From Budorcas taxicolor (taxonomy: Eukaryota; Chordata; Mammalia; Artiodactyla; Bovidae), in the NCBI RefSeq assembly GCF_023091745.1, contig NC_068921.1:12108001-12172000 (forward strand): DNA of 64,000 bases, in the 5' to 3' direction. Every line of letters starts with the position of its first letter. Position 1 is the first letter of the stretch. Positions 35,429 through 46,851 of this stretch are shown piece by piece. The notes beneath the pieces were generated by a model, which made no database searches, was not told where the DNA came from, and saw only the letters and a program-made list of their open reading frames with translations. The position numbers and the translations under genes are program-made.

Positions 35429-36271
35429 CACAGCTTTACTCTGGTACTCTTCTCTTTCTTCTTTGGTCCACTAAGTTTACCTTCTTTTCTCCTACATTTT
35501 CCTCTCAAAAACACACCATTATCTAGTAAAAGGACTCAAAACGAAAATCAATTCTTGTAACTCAATCCAGGATTTATTCCCACTACATAATACTTCTGTT
35601 AATCTCCTGGATTAAAACAATAGCCATTCAGTCTAGCTTCAATTTGCTTATTCCTTGGCATACTCCTGAATTTTTTCCTCTCTCCTTTGGTGCATCTGCT
35701 GCATATTCTTTATTTTAGAAAGATTAAGAACAAGTTCATTAATGAAGCTAAAAACAATCCATGTTGAGAAAATCTATCTGATTAAAAGCTATCCCTGGAC
35801 CAGCAAACCACACAAAACTAAATAATCCATAAAGTGTTTTCCAAGAAGGCAAGAGTAATAATTTACTTCTTCATATTTTTGAATTCCTTATCTCACACCT
35901 GAGATTCTCATAGTTTACTGTTTCTCCTTGTGAGCTACGTTAAGTTCCTGGTAGAGAGTGAGCTTAGTCTCTACATTCTTTTCTTCTAATTTAAGAGCCT
36001 TTATCTTGATGAAAACTACTCCCTGAATGCAATGTTCATCACTTTGTCCACAAAATATCTATTAATTCATGTTTATAAAGCATTAGTCACTTTAAAAATA
36101 AATTTTGCATGGTTTTATTACCTTTTAAGAAGAGGAGAGATAAGGGCAGAAGGAAAAGAAATAAACTGGTATATTAAAAATGGGCTTTTAAGAAAGTATT
36201 TTTAAACTGTACTAGGAGCAAAATCAATGATTAGACCAGATCTTAAGAGGCTGTGGGTTTTATCCTCTTAC

Positions 36272-36348
36272 CTGTGCAGCTGGATATATTCTCGGGGTCT
36301 GTTGAGCAGGTGAAGGAATCTATCAACAATCTTGTTTTTTCCCACACC
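36272..36348 (-). CDS. VWA8: VWA8 exon (77 nt), Walker A lysine
   Basis: It encodes 25 codons plus two bases (AG) of an Arg codon finished in the 9579-9654 exon. It begins GVGKNKIVDRF and ends LNRPREYIQLH. With GNQ from the upstream exon the ATP-binding loop reads GNQGVGKNK: a P-loop G-x-x-G-x-G-K in which the residue after the catalytic Lys is Asn rather than the usual Ser/Thr. I recall the same text in mammalian VWA8, so it is probably a family trait rather than a local mutation. The acceptor is AATTACAG/G and the donor CACAG/GTAAGA. Skipping this exon would shift the frame and remove the Walker Lys. Confidence 0.96.
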
Positions 36349-37473
36349 CTGTAATTACACAGAAAGCATTAAATAAAAAAGAAACTTGTCTGGAGGTAAA
36401 ACAAACCAGAATAATCTTCTACTGATAATCTGTCCTAGTTTATTGTTAATGCAAACCAAACTAGTAAACATATACAGCACATCTTTTATGACATAGTTTT
36501 CTTTTAACTGACTTCTAAATATACTAGCTCTAAGTTCTTCTTATTTAAAAGGAAATTCAAAATTATTTTTAGCCTTCTGAGACTTGTCTTTTATTTTCTG
36601 CTCTTTAATTTTACACTGAGGTATAAATATTAGAGCCAGAATATTATCTATTTCAGATTTAAAGAATGGCGGCAAAGGAAATCAAGGAAGAGTAAAAACA
36701 AAGACTTTTCTAATCCACTCTTCAGAATTGTGGTTTTTAGTTACATAAAGATAAATACAACACTGTACTTCTTTTGCTTTAATTAAACACTAATTTCCTC
36801 TCCTTTTATCCTACTTTCTAGTCTTTTAAGACCCTGGAAACCTGAAAATATAATCAGGGTTTATTAGTAAGTCTCAACTCTATCTTCTCTTCTTAGAAAT
36901 GCCCTCATTTTCTCAGAATATATTGACACCAAGGTTGCTGTCCTTTCGTAGAGGACAAGCTGTTAAAAATGGAATCCACTCCCATGCTATTGCTCCATTT
37001 CAAAGCTTTCACTTAGAGGTGGACCACTCTATTAATGGGATGTAAAACTTCTAAAAAGTGGGTTGGGTGGGAAGAGTAGAAGTGGTTTTAAAAGCTGCGT
37101 TTTGTAACATATGTTGTAGCAATACAAGTACCTTTACTGATTTCTTACACTGTCCACAGTCAAACATATGGTACAAAGCTATATAGGCTTTAAATGGCAT
37201 GTTGCAATGAACACAAAATTTTAAATAAATAAGTTCGGACAAACAAAATGGGTGTTAATTATATCAGCTCTGTTCAATTCAAGAAACCTAGAGAAAAACA
37301 AATATCATAAATGCACTGCACCATCAGAAACACAAAGGGTTTCTTAAAAGAACAAGTCATGGAAAACCACTGTGGGGAGCTCATGCTCCCTCCCTGCTTC
37401 CAAGATCAGATTCCCCCTCACTCTTTCAAATTCCTCCTGAGCAACTTCAGGAGCTTGCTGTGGTTGTGTTGTA

Positions 37474-37580
37474 TTGGTCGCTCAGTCGTGACTGACTCTA
37501 TGTGACCCCAAGGACTGTAGCCCGCCAGGCTCCTCTGTCCATGGGATTTCCCAGGCAAGAGTACTGGAGTAGGGTGCCAT
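37474..37580 (-). mobile_element. Bov-tA 3' half
   Basis: The plus strand reads TATTGGTCGCTCAGTCGTGA, GGACTGTAGCCCGCCAGG and AGAGTACTGGAGTAGGGTGC, then similarity stops. It is the tail half only and lies 1.1 kb on the upstream (transcript) side of the Walker A exon. Confidence 0.92.
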
Positions 37581-38029
37581 TACAAGCCCTATAAATGTAG
37601 GATGCAATGTGAAGTCCCTGGCTGCCACTAACAGGCTCCTTTGCTATGTCTTCTTTCAGTGTGTTAAAAAAAAAAGAAAATTCAACTGAGTAAACTTTAA
37701 AAATCTTACTGAGCTTATGCAATGGTTCATGGATCTGGCACACAGAAAGGAGAAGCACAGAAGAGACTTTCATGAGCAGAAGGGAGCAGGGCAAGGAAGT
37801 TCCACCAGCAAAGCTGTTACACTAGGTTGTGACAAGGCCACCCTCCTCAGGGCTCTTTTGGGCCAGTGGCCTCATCAGTGCTGACCAGGTGATCCTCATT
37901 TACGGGTTTAAGACTCCATTTCTGGGAGAGGCTGAAACTATAATCAAGGTGAGTCTGGGTTTTGTGATGAGAGTTTAGCGTAAGGGACTCCATTTGGGGC
38001 TGTGTTACTTTTAACACATTTTAGAGTCT

Positions 38030-38260
38030 TCCGAACTCCAGCCTCACCTGTCTCCTGGCTCCATATACTCTCCCTGGGAATCTCACCTACTCCCTTCACT
38101 TCAGTCATCTCATATAGCTCACATGTCTCTCCTAAGCCCCAGCTGAGATGAGATCTCCTGTTTCGAATTGTCAGCTGAGCTTCTGTACCAGACGTTCATA
38201 CTGCACTCATTATGCTTCCACCAAAACCTACTCTGCTTTCTTTTTAACCCACTTTTAACA
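38030..38260 (+). mobile_element. Possible L2 fragment
   Basis: CCAGCCTCACCTGTCTCCTGGC, GGGAATCTCACCTACTCCC and CTTCAGTCATCTCATATAG resemble the L2 ORF end. Weak evidence. Confidence 0.4.
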
Positions 38261-38378
38261 GTATGGCCTCATACCCAGCTGGTCAATGAATGAGTCTCAG
38301 AATGTTTTTGACTGCTGTATTTTTTCCCTGCTCCATTCCAAACATCACTAGAATCTCTGTAGTTTCGATTTGCAAAAC

Positions 38379-38515
38379 TTTTCCTTCCTTCCTTTTTCTC
38401 TCCCTCGCTCCTCTCCTTCCTTTTTCCCTCCCTCCTTCTCTTCTCTTCTTCCTTTTATTTCCTTCCACTCCTTTCTCCTCCACTTCTCTCTTTCCTCCCT
38501 CCTTTCCTTCCTTCC
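38379..38515. repeat. Polypyrimidine (CT-rich) tract, about 137 bp
   Basis: Tandem CTTCC/CTCCC/TTCT units with only a few interrupting A or G bases. The VWA8 transcript strand is correspondingly an almost pure purine tract. Confidence 0.92.
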
Positions 38516-38673
38516 ATATCTCCTTTGTCTAATTTATCAACCTTTTTAGCACCTAATGTTCTAGGTATTATACTAGCTGAGTGGGATACAATGACACACA
38601 AAATAACTACAACCCCTCACCACACTCATAGCTTAGAACCCAATAGGAAATAGACAATGAAACAAACAAAATA

Positions 38674-39237
38674 CAATAAGCCCCCTACATACACACTTTG
38701 AAGTTGTGAACAGTCAGAGATGCAAACGTGTGTTTGCACGTCCACTGACCTAAACGAGTTCAGATATCTGGTGTACACTGCCATGTGCCTGCTCCTCGAT
38801 AAGTGGTTGTGATGGTGTGTACTTTACTGTAAAGAGTACAGTATCTTTATATCGAGCCCAGGGGGTCCAAAAGTATAAAAGCAGCAGTATACAGCTGATT
38901 GTGATAGTTGGGTACCAAGGCTAACTTTGCTGTGTGTGCACGCTAAATCCCTTCCATCATGTCCGACTCTCTGTGACCCTGTGGACTGTAGCCCTCCAGG
39001 TTCCTCTGTCCATGGGATTCTCCAGGCAAGAACACTAGAGTGGGTTGCCATTCTCTCCTCCAGGGGACCTTCCCAACCCAGGGATAGAACCTATGTCTCC
39101 TGCAGCTCCTGCACTGCAGGCAGATTCTTTACCCAAGCTACCAGGGAAGGCCTTAGTTTTGTTGTACTTATAAACAAATTGGACTTATGAATGAGCTCTC
39201 TCAGAACAGAACTCATTTGTATGTAGAGAAGTTACTG
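38674..39237. mobile_element. Tigger-like TIR transposon flanked by TA, split by a SINE
   Basis: The left end CAATAAGCCCCCTACATAC and the right end GTATGTAGAGAAGTTACTG are inverted repeats of each other with a few mismatches. TA is present on both outer sides (38672-38673, 39238-39239). The interior has no transposase frame, so it is non-autonomous. It is interrupted at 38929-39152 by a SINE. Confidence 0.8.
38929..39152 (-). mobile_element. Bov-tA SINE inside the TIR transposon
   Basis: Tail to head on the plus strand: CATCATGTCCGACTCTCTG, CCCTCCAGGTTCCTCTGTCC, GGGATAGAACCTATGTCTCC and ACCAGGGAAGGCC. It has a small duplication, CTGCAGCTCCTGCACTGCAGG, between B box and head. Confidence 0.93.
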
Positions 39238-40587
39238 TAGATGTACATGTGATGTGTTCTGCTATGGAACATCCAAAGGTCTTGAAGATTTAACCAAAGG
39301 CTCAGGAAGTCCACTATGCACAGTGATATTTCTCAAGGAATTAAAGAGGTTATGGGAAGGAGGAGAAACAGGAGTGTTCCAGGTAGAGAGAACAGTATGT
39401 GTAAAGACTTGGGGCACTGGAGAGCTGGAGCACTGGGCAGATCCAAGTGAAGTCAAGGAACAGGACTGAGGAAGGGAATAATAAGGAACAAACCTACAGC
39501 AGGAGGCAGGGTCTAGCTCGGGTAGTCCTGGAATCCAAGTGAGAGTTTGGATTGTCTCCTAACAGCACCAAAAGGTCACTAAAGCAGAGGGGTTAACAGG
39601 ATCAGATTTTCACTTTAGGAAAATCATTCTGGTGAAATGCCAGGAAAGAGAACAAGACTGAAACCAAAGGAAAGTCATTTGGAAACTTCTTAACAAACTC
39701 AGGCTGGAGATGGTGGTGGCTTCAAGTAAGGAGCTGAGAGATATGAATGTACTTAAGAGAGAGTTAGTGGAAAGGACTAACAAGATCTGAGGATGAACTG
39801 GATGTGAGGTGAGAGAAATAAACCTTTCTATCTTGGGCAACAAGGTGGAACGTGATGCTACTTAAAGACACATGAAACTGGGAGGCGAGGTGCCTTTGCT
39901 GGCTCGGGAGGGAAGTCTAGTATTAAAAAGAGGCAGTTTAACTCTGGAAAGATTGACTCTGCCGTGCCTGCTTCACGCATCTTCTCCTGCCTCTCTGACT
40001 CACTGTCTCTGCTCCAGGGCAGCCCATCACTGTGCTCAGACCCCTAGAAAGGGTCCTCTTGGGCCTCCCGCCTCCAGATTCACAACTGGCCAGTCCACCA
40101 TTTGTTTAATTATTTTTCTTTTTTTCTTAAACAGAGATCTCATCAGGTCATTTCTGGCTTCATTTTAAAAGCTCCAATAATTCCTTCGAGGAATGCTAAA
40201 AGCATAACCCAGGAAGGAATTTCTGTAAATATCCTAAGCAAAATGAGACAGTTACAGCGATTTGTTCTTTCCAATCACAGTTTTCGCCTAGAACAAAAAA
40301 ACCCTGAGGATTACTTTAATTGAATAAATAAATAAACAGTATCTTATTTTTCCATTACAAAAGCCACACATACTCATTTTTCTCAACAAGAAGTTTAGAA
40401 AACAAAAAAACTACCCAATGTGCAACTGTCAAAATAAATCTGCTACCATTTTCATTTTGTTTCTGTGGATATTTACCTTTACTTACTAGTCATTATCCTA
40501 TGTATACAATGTGATCCTTTAATAAAAATTGGCACAAAATAAATAGCTTTTATATCACACTTGACTCCTTTAGAAGATAATATTTAG

Positions 40588-40728
40588 TCGGGGAGATCCC
40601 CTGGAGGGGAAAATGGCAATTCGTTTTGAGGATTTTTGCCTAGGAAATCCCACTGACAAGGAGCCTGGCAGGCTACAGTCCGTGGGGTCCCAAGAGTCAG
40701 ACACGACTGAGCAATGAACAACAACAAA
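40588..40728 (+). mobile_element. Bov-A-type SINE fragment
   Basis: TCGGGGAGATCCCCTGGAGG to GACACGACTGAGCAATGAACAACAAC; the tRNA-like head is absent. Several mutations (GATTTTTGCCTAGGAAATCC) suggest older age. Confidence 0.9.
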
Positions 40729-40934
40729 AGGGAATGAAAATTTTAAAAAGAAGAAACCTGTAGAATGAGAGATGATAAAAAAAACTACAAATTGTCTCAA
40801 AAGGATGACGCTTTCTTTTATCATTACTCTTGTCTCATCATGTTCTTTGTGACAAGGTACTAGAAAGAAGGACCTTTACAGAGCTAGGAGTCGGACGGCT
40901 GTTTGACTACAGGGTTTGGAGGAGGAATGATTCT

Positions 40935-41025
40935 GTTAAGCCCCTAAGGACAGGAGGAAAACATACTTTAATTTATTAAATATTTTAAAATAAAATAAAT
41001 ATTTAAAATAAAATAAAATTTGAGG
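40935..41025. repeat. AT-rich (TAAAA)n-like stretch
   Basis: Irregular TATTTTAAAATAAAATAAAT units around 40965-41020 form imperfect palindromes. No transposon is recognised. Confidence 0.6.
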
Positions 41026-41262
41026 AAAGAACCGAAGAAAAGGAAAGGGGAGTCGTACAGTTTGCTCTTGCTGAAGGAGGGAGAAACCTCTTCCAGCAAC
41101 ATTCTGCTCCCTTTGGGCCAACAAAGAGGAGGAACTTGACGTTTTTCGAGTCTTCTGCTGCATGCCTACCCGCCCTTCCAGTGCTTCACCACCCATACCC
41201 TCACGCCAGCCATGTCAGTGGGAGGTAACTCTTCTGTCTTGGAGAAAAGCAAACTTAAGTTC

Positions 41263-41466
41263 CAGGCTTCGCCAGTGGCTCAGCGCTAAAGAATCACCTG
41301 CAATGCAGGAGACAAAGGAGACATGGGTTCGATTCTTATGTTGGGAAGATCCCTGGGAGAAGGGGACGGTTACCCACTGCAGTATCCTTGCCTGGGAAAT
41401 CCCATGGACAGAGGAGCCTGGTGGGCTACAGTCCATGGGGTCGCAAAGAGTTGGATACAACTGAGC
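41263..41466 (+). mobile_element. Bov-tA SINE, tail split by a BovB
   Basis: Head CAGGCTTCGCCAGTGGCTCAG, B box GGTTCGATTC, tail GTTGGATACAACTGAGC. The 12-base target duplication AAACTTAAGTTC is at 41251-41262 on the left but at 43484-43495 on the right, beyond a BovB. The SINE tail therefore resumes at 43466-43483 (CTGAGCGTGCAAGCACAC). Confidence 0.95.
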
Positions 41467-43465
41467 ATCGGTTCAGTTCAGTTCAATCGCTCAGTCGTGT
41501 CCAACTCCTTGTGACCCCATGGACTGCAGCCCACCAGGCTTCCCTGTCCTTCACCAACGTTCGCGGATCTTGCTCAAACTCAAGTCCATCAAGTCGGTGA
41601 TGCCATCCAACCACCCCATCCTCTGTTGTCCACTTCTCCTCCTGCCTTCAACCTTTCCTAGCATCAGGGTCTTTTCAAATGAATGAGTTCTTCTCATCAG
41701 GTGGCCAAAGTATTGGAGCTTCAGCATCAGTCCTTCCGATGAATATTTAGGACCGATTTTCTTTGGGATTGATTGGTTTGAACTCCTTGCAGTCCAAGGG
41801 ACTCTCAAGAGTCTTCTCCAACACCACAGTTCAAAAGCATCAATTTTTCAGCGCTCGGCTTTCCTTATGGTCCAACTCTCACATCCAAACATGACTACTA
41901 GAAAAATCATAGCTTTGACTAGATGGACCTCTGTAAGCAAGGTAATGTCTGTACTTTTCAATCTGCTGTCTAGGTTGGTCATAGCTTTTCTTCCAAGGAG
42001 CAAGCAAGCGTCTTTTAATTTCATGGCTGCAGTCAACATCTGCAGTGATTTTGGAGCCCAGAAAAATAGTCTCTCACTGTTTTCATTGTTTCCCATCTGT
42101 CTGCCATGAAGTGATGGGACCAGATGCCATGATCTTCATTTTTTGAATGCTGAGTCTCAAGCCAGGTTTTTCACGCTCCTCTTTCACTTTTATCAAGAAG
42201 CTCTTTAGTTCCTTTTTGCTTTCTGCCATAAGGGTGGTGTCATCTGTGTATCTGAGGTTATTGATATTTCTCCTGGAAATCTTGATTTCAGCTTGTGCTT
42301 CATCCAGCCCAGAATCTCACATGATGTACTCTGCATATGAGCTAAATAAGTAGGGTGACAATATACAGCCCTGACCTACTCCTTTTCCAATCTGGAACCA
42401 GTCTGTTGTTCCATATCTGGTTCTAGCTATTGCTTCTTGACCTGCATACAGATTTCTCAGGAGGCTGGTCAGGTGGTCTGGTATTTCCATCTCTTTCAGA
42501 ATCTTCCACAGTTTATTGTGATCCACACAGTCAAAGGCTTTGGCATAGTCAATAAAGCAGAAATAGATGTTTTTCTGGAACATGTTGCTTTTCCTATGCT
42601 GCAATGGATGTTGCCAATTTGATCTCTGGTTCTTCTGCCTTTTCTAAATCCAGCTTGAACATCTGGATGTTCACGGTTCACATACTGTTGAAGCCTGGCT
42701 TGGAGAATTTTGAGTATTACTTTGCTAGCGTGTCAGATGAGTGCAAGTGTGTGAACATTCTTTGGCATTGCCTTTCTTAGGGATTAGAATGAAAACTGAC
42801 CTTTTCTAGTCCTGTGGCCATTGCTGAGTTTTCCAGATTTGCTGGCATATTGAGTGCAGCACTTTTCACAGCATCATCTTTTAGGATTTGAAATAGCTCA
42901 GCTGGAATTCCATTGCCGCCACTAGCTTTGTTCATAGGGATGCTTCCTAAGGCCCACTTGACTTCACACTCCAGGACGTCTGGCTCTAGGTGAGTGATCA
43001 CACTATCATGGCTATCTGGGTCATGAAGATCTTTTTTGTTTAGTTCTTCTGTGTATTCTTGTCAACTCTTCTTAATATCTTCTGCTTCTGTTAGGTCCAT
43101 ACCGTTTCTGTCCTTTATTGAGCCCAACTTTGCATGAAATGTTTCCTTGGTATTTCCAATTTTTTTTGAAGAGCTCTCTAGTCTTTCCCGTTCTATTTCT
43201 TCCCTCTATTTCTTTCACTGATCACTGAGGAAGGCTTTCTTATCTCTCCTTGTTATTCTTTGGAACTGTGCATTCAGATGGGTATGTCCTTCCTTTTCTC
43301 CTTTGCCTTTTGCTTCTCTTCTCTTCTTTTCTTAGCTATTTGTAAGACAGACAACCATTTTGCCATTTTGCATTTCTTTTTCTTGGGGGTGGTCTTGATC
43401 ACTGCCTCCTGTACAATGTCACGAACCTGCATCCATAGTTCGTCAGGCACTCTTGTCTATCAGAT
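41467..43465 (-). mobile_element. BovB LINE, 2.0 kb, nested in a SINE tail
   Basis: Complement of the BovB tail (TTCAGTTCAGTTCAATCGC) through RT fragments: VMFGCESWTIRKAE near 41860, FCFIDYAKAFDCVDHNKLW near 42530, ELFQILKDDAVK near 42880. It ends slightly farther 5' than the 4079 copy (GTCGTCAGGCACTC region near 43440). Its target duplication is the 6 bases CTGAGC (41461-41466 and 43466-43471). Frameshifts near 42600 and 42740 kill it. It has the same orientation as VWA8. Confidence 0.95.
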
Positions 43466-44803
43466 CTGAGCGTGCAAGCACACAAACTTAAGTTCTAAGC
43501 AGTTAGGATCCTGCAAACAATGGGATTTTAAAGGCAAATTCACTCTGACTTAAAAGAGGGGGCTGTTCTCTGCTTCATTCTATTGCAAAACAGAATGTCA
43601 GGAGGTAGTCTCCCTGAATTGCTTTACATGAAAGTTTATTATTCTAATGTTGTGGAGTCATAAATCGGTTACTCAAAGATTATAAAACAGCCTGAAACAT
43701 GTATCCAGGAACTCCCTGTGTGCAAGGTTCAGAAGGGAGAAGGTGAGGAAGGCCATTTTTCTTTCTTCTGCACTAATTTTTAAAATGGTCTCCAAGTGAG
43801 TGTTTGCCGTGGCTAGTGTTCAGCTGGCCACGTGCTCTCCGAAGCATCTTAACTTTTGGCCTTCCCTCCAGTTCCTCCTAATTCTACAATAACTTTCATA
43901 GAGTGGGCTCCATTTGCATAAAATTTAAAGATTTTTTTCATCGGGTCCTTATTTTCCTTAAAAACACTAACTGTATGAATGTCATCAACAAATACCAACT
44001 GCAGTCAAACATAACAACTAAAAAGCTAGTATCACAGTAGCATCAGGAGAAATAAAATTGCTTTTTTAAAACAAACATGAAGTTTTCATCAGATGTTGAA
44101 ACTTTTAATTCTTTGTCTAAAATGCCTGAAAATGTACTTACTATACAAGCAACTGGGAGACTCTTGACAATCAATCCTCCTTAATCTGTCTCAGGTAGAG
44201 GTTTCTACCACCATCTTCATTCATTTGAATAGAGGGCCTAGACAAGCTGATCTCCAAACACGATCTTATTCTAATAGTTTTTAAACCAATAACACAGTGA
44301 GAGGTCCCTGCTTCAGTAATCACTGGAAATTTCTTATTTTCCAAATTCTCTCAATGAACATACATTATTTATGTATCCAGAAAAAAGAATTAAATTGCAT
44401 AGTAAACAGTTCCAAACATTTGCGTAAACAGGTTCCCTGTAACAGATCCAGAAACAGTACTCAAAAGTCAGGCAAAACAACACACCTTTCAATTGCACTA
44501 CTAGTTTGCATGGCTTTAAAACACACTGATAAAGCTTCCTGGCAAAGCCCAAAGCTCCTTTTCAAACAGGAATAATAAAATCCACATCCCTGAAATTTCC
44601 CTTTGAAATAATGTGCTGCTGTAAATGGCAAAGTTAGCTCTTTGGTAGTTTGGTCACTTAGTATAACCAAAGCAGCCAAAATAAATACCGTGGGGGGAAA
44701 AAATCAACGTGCTTACAAGAGCAATATGCAGATTCAGAACAAAGGCAAGAAAAACACTCCTAAGAAACACTGGATGGATAAACTGAAGATCAAAGCGAAC
44801 ACG

Positions 44804-45013
44804 TGGGCTTCCCCAGTGGCTCAGTGGTAAAGAACCTGCCTGCCAATGCAGGAGACACTGGTTCAATCCCTTGGTTGGGAAGATCCCCTGCAGGAGGACA
44901 TGGCAACCCACTCCAGTATTCTTGCCTGGGAAATCCCATGGGCAGAGGAGCCTGGCAGGCTACAGTCCATGGGGTCATAAAGGAGTCGGACACGTCTCAG
45001 TGACTGAACAACA
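44804..45013 (+). mobile_element. Bov-tA SINE
   Basis: Complete: TGGGCTTCCCCAGTGGCTC, B box GGTTCAATCCC, GGAGGACATGGCAACCC, tail GACACGTCTCAGTGACTG. Close to consensus. Confidence 0.94.
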
Positions 45014-46124
45014 AGAGTGTGCAGCACGGCAAAGAACTTCCATATTGTACTTTAGGCAACTTCATAGCAAGAGGTTTGAAAAGGGACACAAAACAATATG
45101 ATGTCCAATAAAGATAGCATTATGCTTGATGAAACCAAATATTGTATAGCCTTGGGACTCCTAAGCCACTGTAGCTATGAGAAGCACGGCACACTTTGTT
45201 ATCAAATTCCCTGCTGCCACTACCAGCTGGGGATACAGGCGGGGAGAAGTCTGGACAAACTGTTCCAACCGTCTACAGACATTAGACAATTATTCTGGCA
45301 TAGCAACACGGTGTATTTCTGATGTTACACAGCAACAATCTGCCACTGCACAGTTCAGATGATTAATTAACAAAATCCACACACTCCTTAATTTTGGCAA
45401 TAAAATATTCACAGTATCTCGATATTAAATAATTCAACAAACATTTACTAAGCCCATACCAGAAAAAAACTAAATCTGTTCATTATAAGCCTCTAATTAA
45501 CAGATGGTATGAGATACAAAGGATTATATAGAATTATGTAGTAACAATGTGTATAGAGTCCTCCTTAGTCAGTATTAAATATATGCTTACTGATTTTCAT
45601 AGTGTATAAAAGATTTAAAAATTAAATGCTATGAAAATTCAGGGGAAAAAACAATTTTTTTAATTGTTGGGAAGTAATTAAGACAGAAATTTCTATCTGG
45701 AAGAAATGAATAGGGTTTCATTGCATTATGTAAATTAATTAAGAAGTTAAATTGGGTTCATGAAATTTACTTTAGAAAATACTTCCTCACTGTAAGTTCA
45801 TCAATGTTGGTATAATTTTGATAAAATGTTTATATTCATGAAAGTGGGTCAATATCTCTCAGGATAAAGAGAACAGGAGAACGTATCTTTCAACTTTCAA
45901 AGGGACTCAGGATGTACATTAACTGAATGCAGTGTTTGCTCGTTTGCCTGCTGATGGAAACAAACCAACTGCAAAGTGACACTGGGGAGAACTGAGGAAA
46001 ACTGAATGTAGGGTACCAGTGTATATTAAAGGGGTATTATTAATTTGTTAGGTGTAATAATCAGATTGTGCTTATGTCTTCTGCATTGGTGGGTACATTC
46101 TTTATCATGAGGGCCACCTGGGAA

Positions 46125-46320
46125 ATCATGGTATGATGGAAAAAAAGCATGAGCTTGGAAGGTGTGAGTCCTAACTCAGCCATTAACTAGCTATGTGATC
46201 TTGAGCAGATATTGAAACTTTTTGAGTTTCAGTCTATTTGTCAAGTATGGAAAATAAAAATATTTATCTGAAAGGGTTTCCATAGAAATACATGAAATGA
46301 TTTTTAAAAGTATATTGAAA
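46125..46320 (+). mobile_element. MIR SINE
   Basis: AAGCATGAGCTTGGAAGGTG, CTAACTCAGCCATTAACTAGC, TATGTGATCTTGAGCAGA and GTTTCAGTCTATTTGTCAAG follow the MIR core in order. One of the clearest MIRs here. Confidence 0.78.
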
Positions 46321-46631
46321 ATTGTAAAACATAGAATTATTACCATTTTTAATCCTTGTTCCTAAGAAACTTGTAATTCAATTATAGATGCAATTTAAAA
46401 ATCAAAACAACTTTAAGAGAAGAATGAATTAAACACTGATGAAATACTATAAATGTTCCAAGGAAAACAAGATTACTTCTATTTGGGGGAGACTAAGACA
46501 AGCTTCACAGGGGAAAAAAATCTGAGCTCTTGAAAACTACAGGATTTTCACAGGGAAAGATGAGAGGTAGAAGTTCATATGAAGCAAACAATATGTAAAA
46601 TGGCTGGGAGAATAGAAAGGCATTGTGTACT

Positions 46632-46851
46632 GCGTGCGTGCTATGTGGCTTCAGTCGTGTCTGGCTCTGAAACCCTATGCACTGTAGGCTGCCAAGCTCC
46701 TCTGTCCATGGGATTCACCAGGCAAGAATCCTGGAGTGGGTTGCCATGCCCTCCTCCAGGGGATCTTCCTGACTGAGCGATCACACCCACGTCTCTTATG
46801 TCTCCTGCACTGGCAGGCGGGTTCTTTACCACTAGCACCACCTGGGAAGCC
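46632..46851 (-). mobile_element. Bov-tA SINE with near-perfect TSD
   Basis: Tail to head on the plus strand: CTTCAGTCGTGTCTGGCTC to CACCACCTGGGAAGCC. CATTGTGTACT at 46621-46631 and CACTGTGTACT at 46852-46862 form an 11-base duplication with one mismatch. Confidence 0.94.

Larger units (their letters stand above)
9655..36271 (-). other. VWA8 intron, 26.6 kb
   Basis: This is the largest intron in the window. Recognisable contents are listed separately. Stretches without anything I recognise include 10220-11330, 11940-13500, 13600-14500, 16320-17110, 20840-22040, 22560-23150, 23650-24720, 24930-25640, 25800-26100, 26340-27120, 28730-29910, 31040-31870 and 35430-36270. They are AT-rich and show no gene or RNA signal. 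Confidence 0.8.
38555..39830 (-). mobile_element. L2 LINE remnant, minus strand, twice nested
   Basis: L2 text on both sides of a TIR transposon: CACCTAATGTTCTAGG and CCAATAGGAAATAGACAATG on the left; then GAGTGTTCCAGGTAGAGAG, AAGACTTGGGGCACTGG, GGAGATGGTGGTGGCTTC and GATGAACTGGATGTGAGG on the right, in the order of a reversed L2. This is a clear, long copy. Confidence 0.72.
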
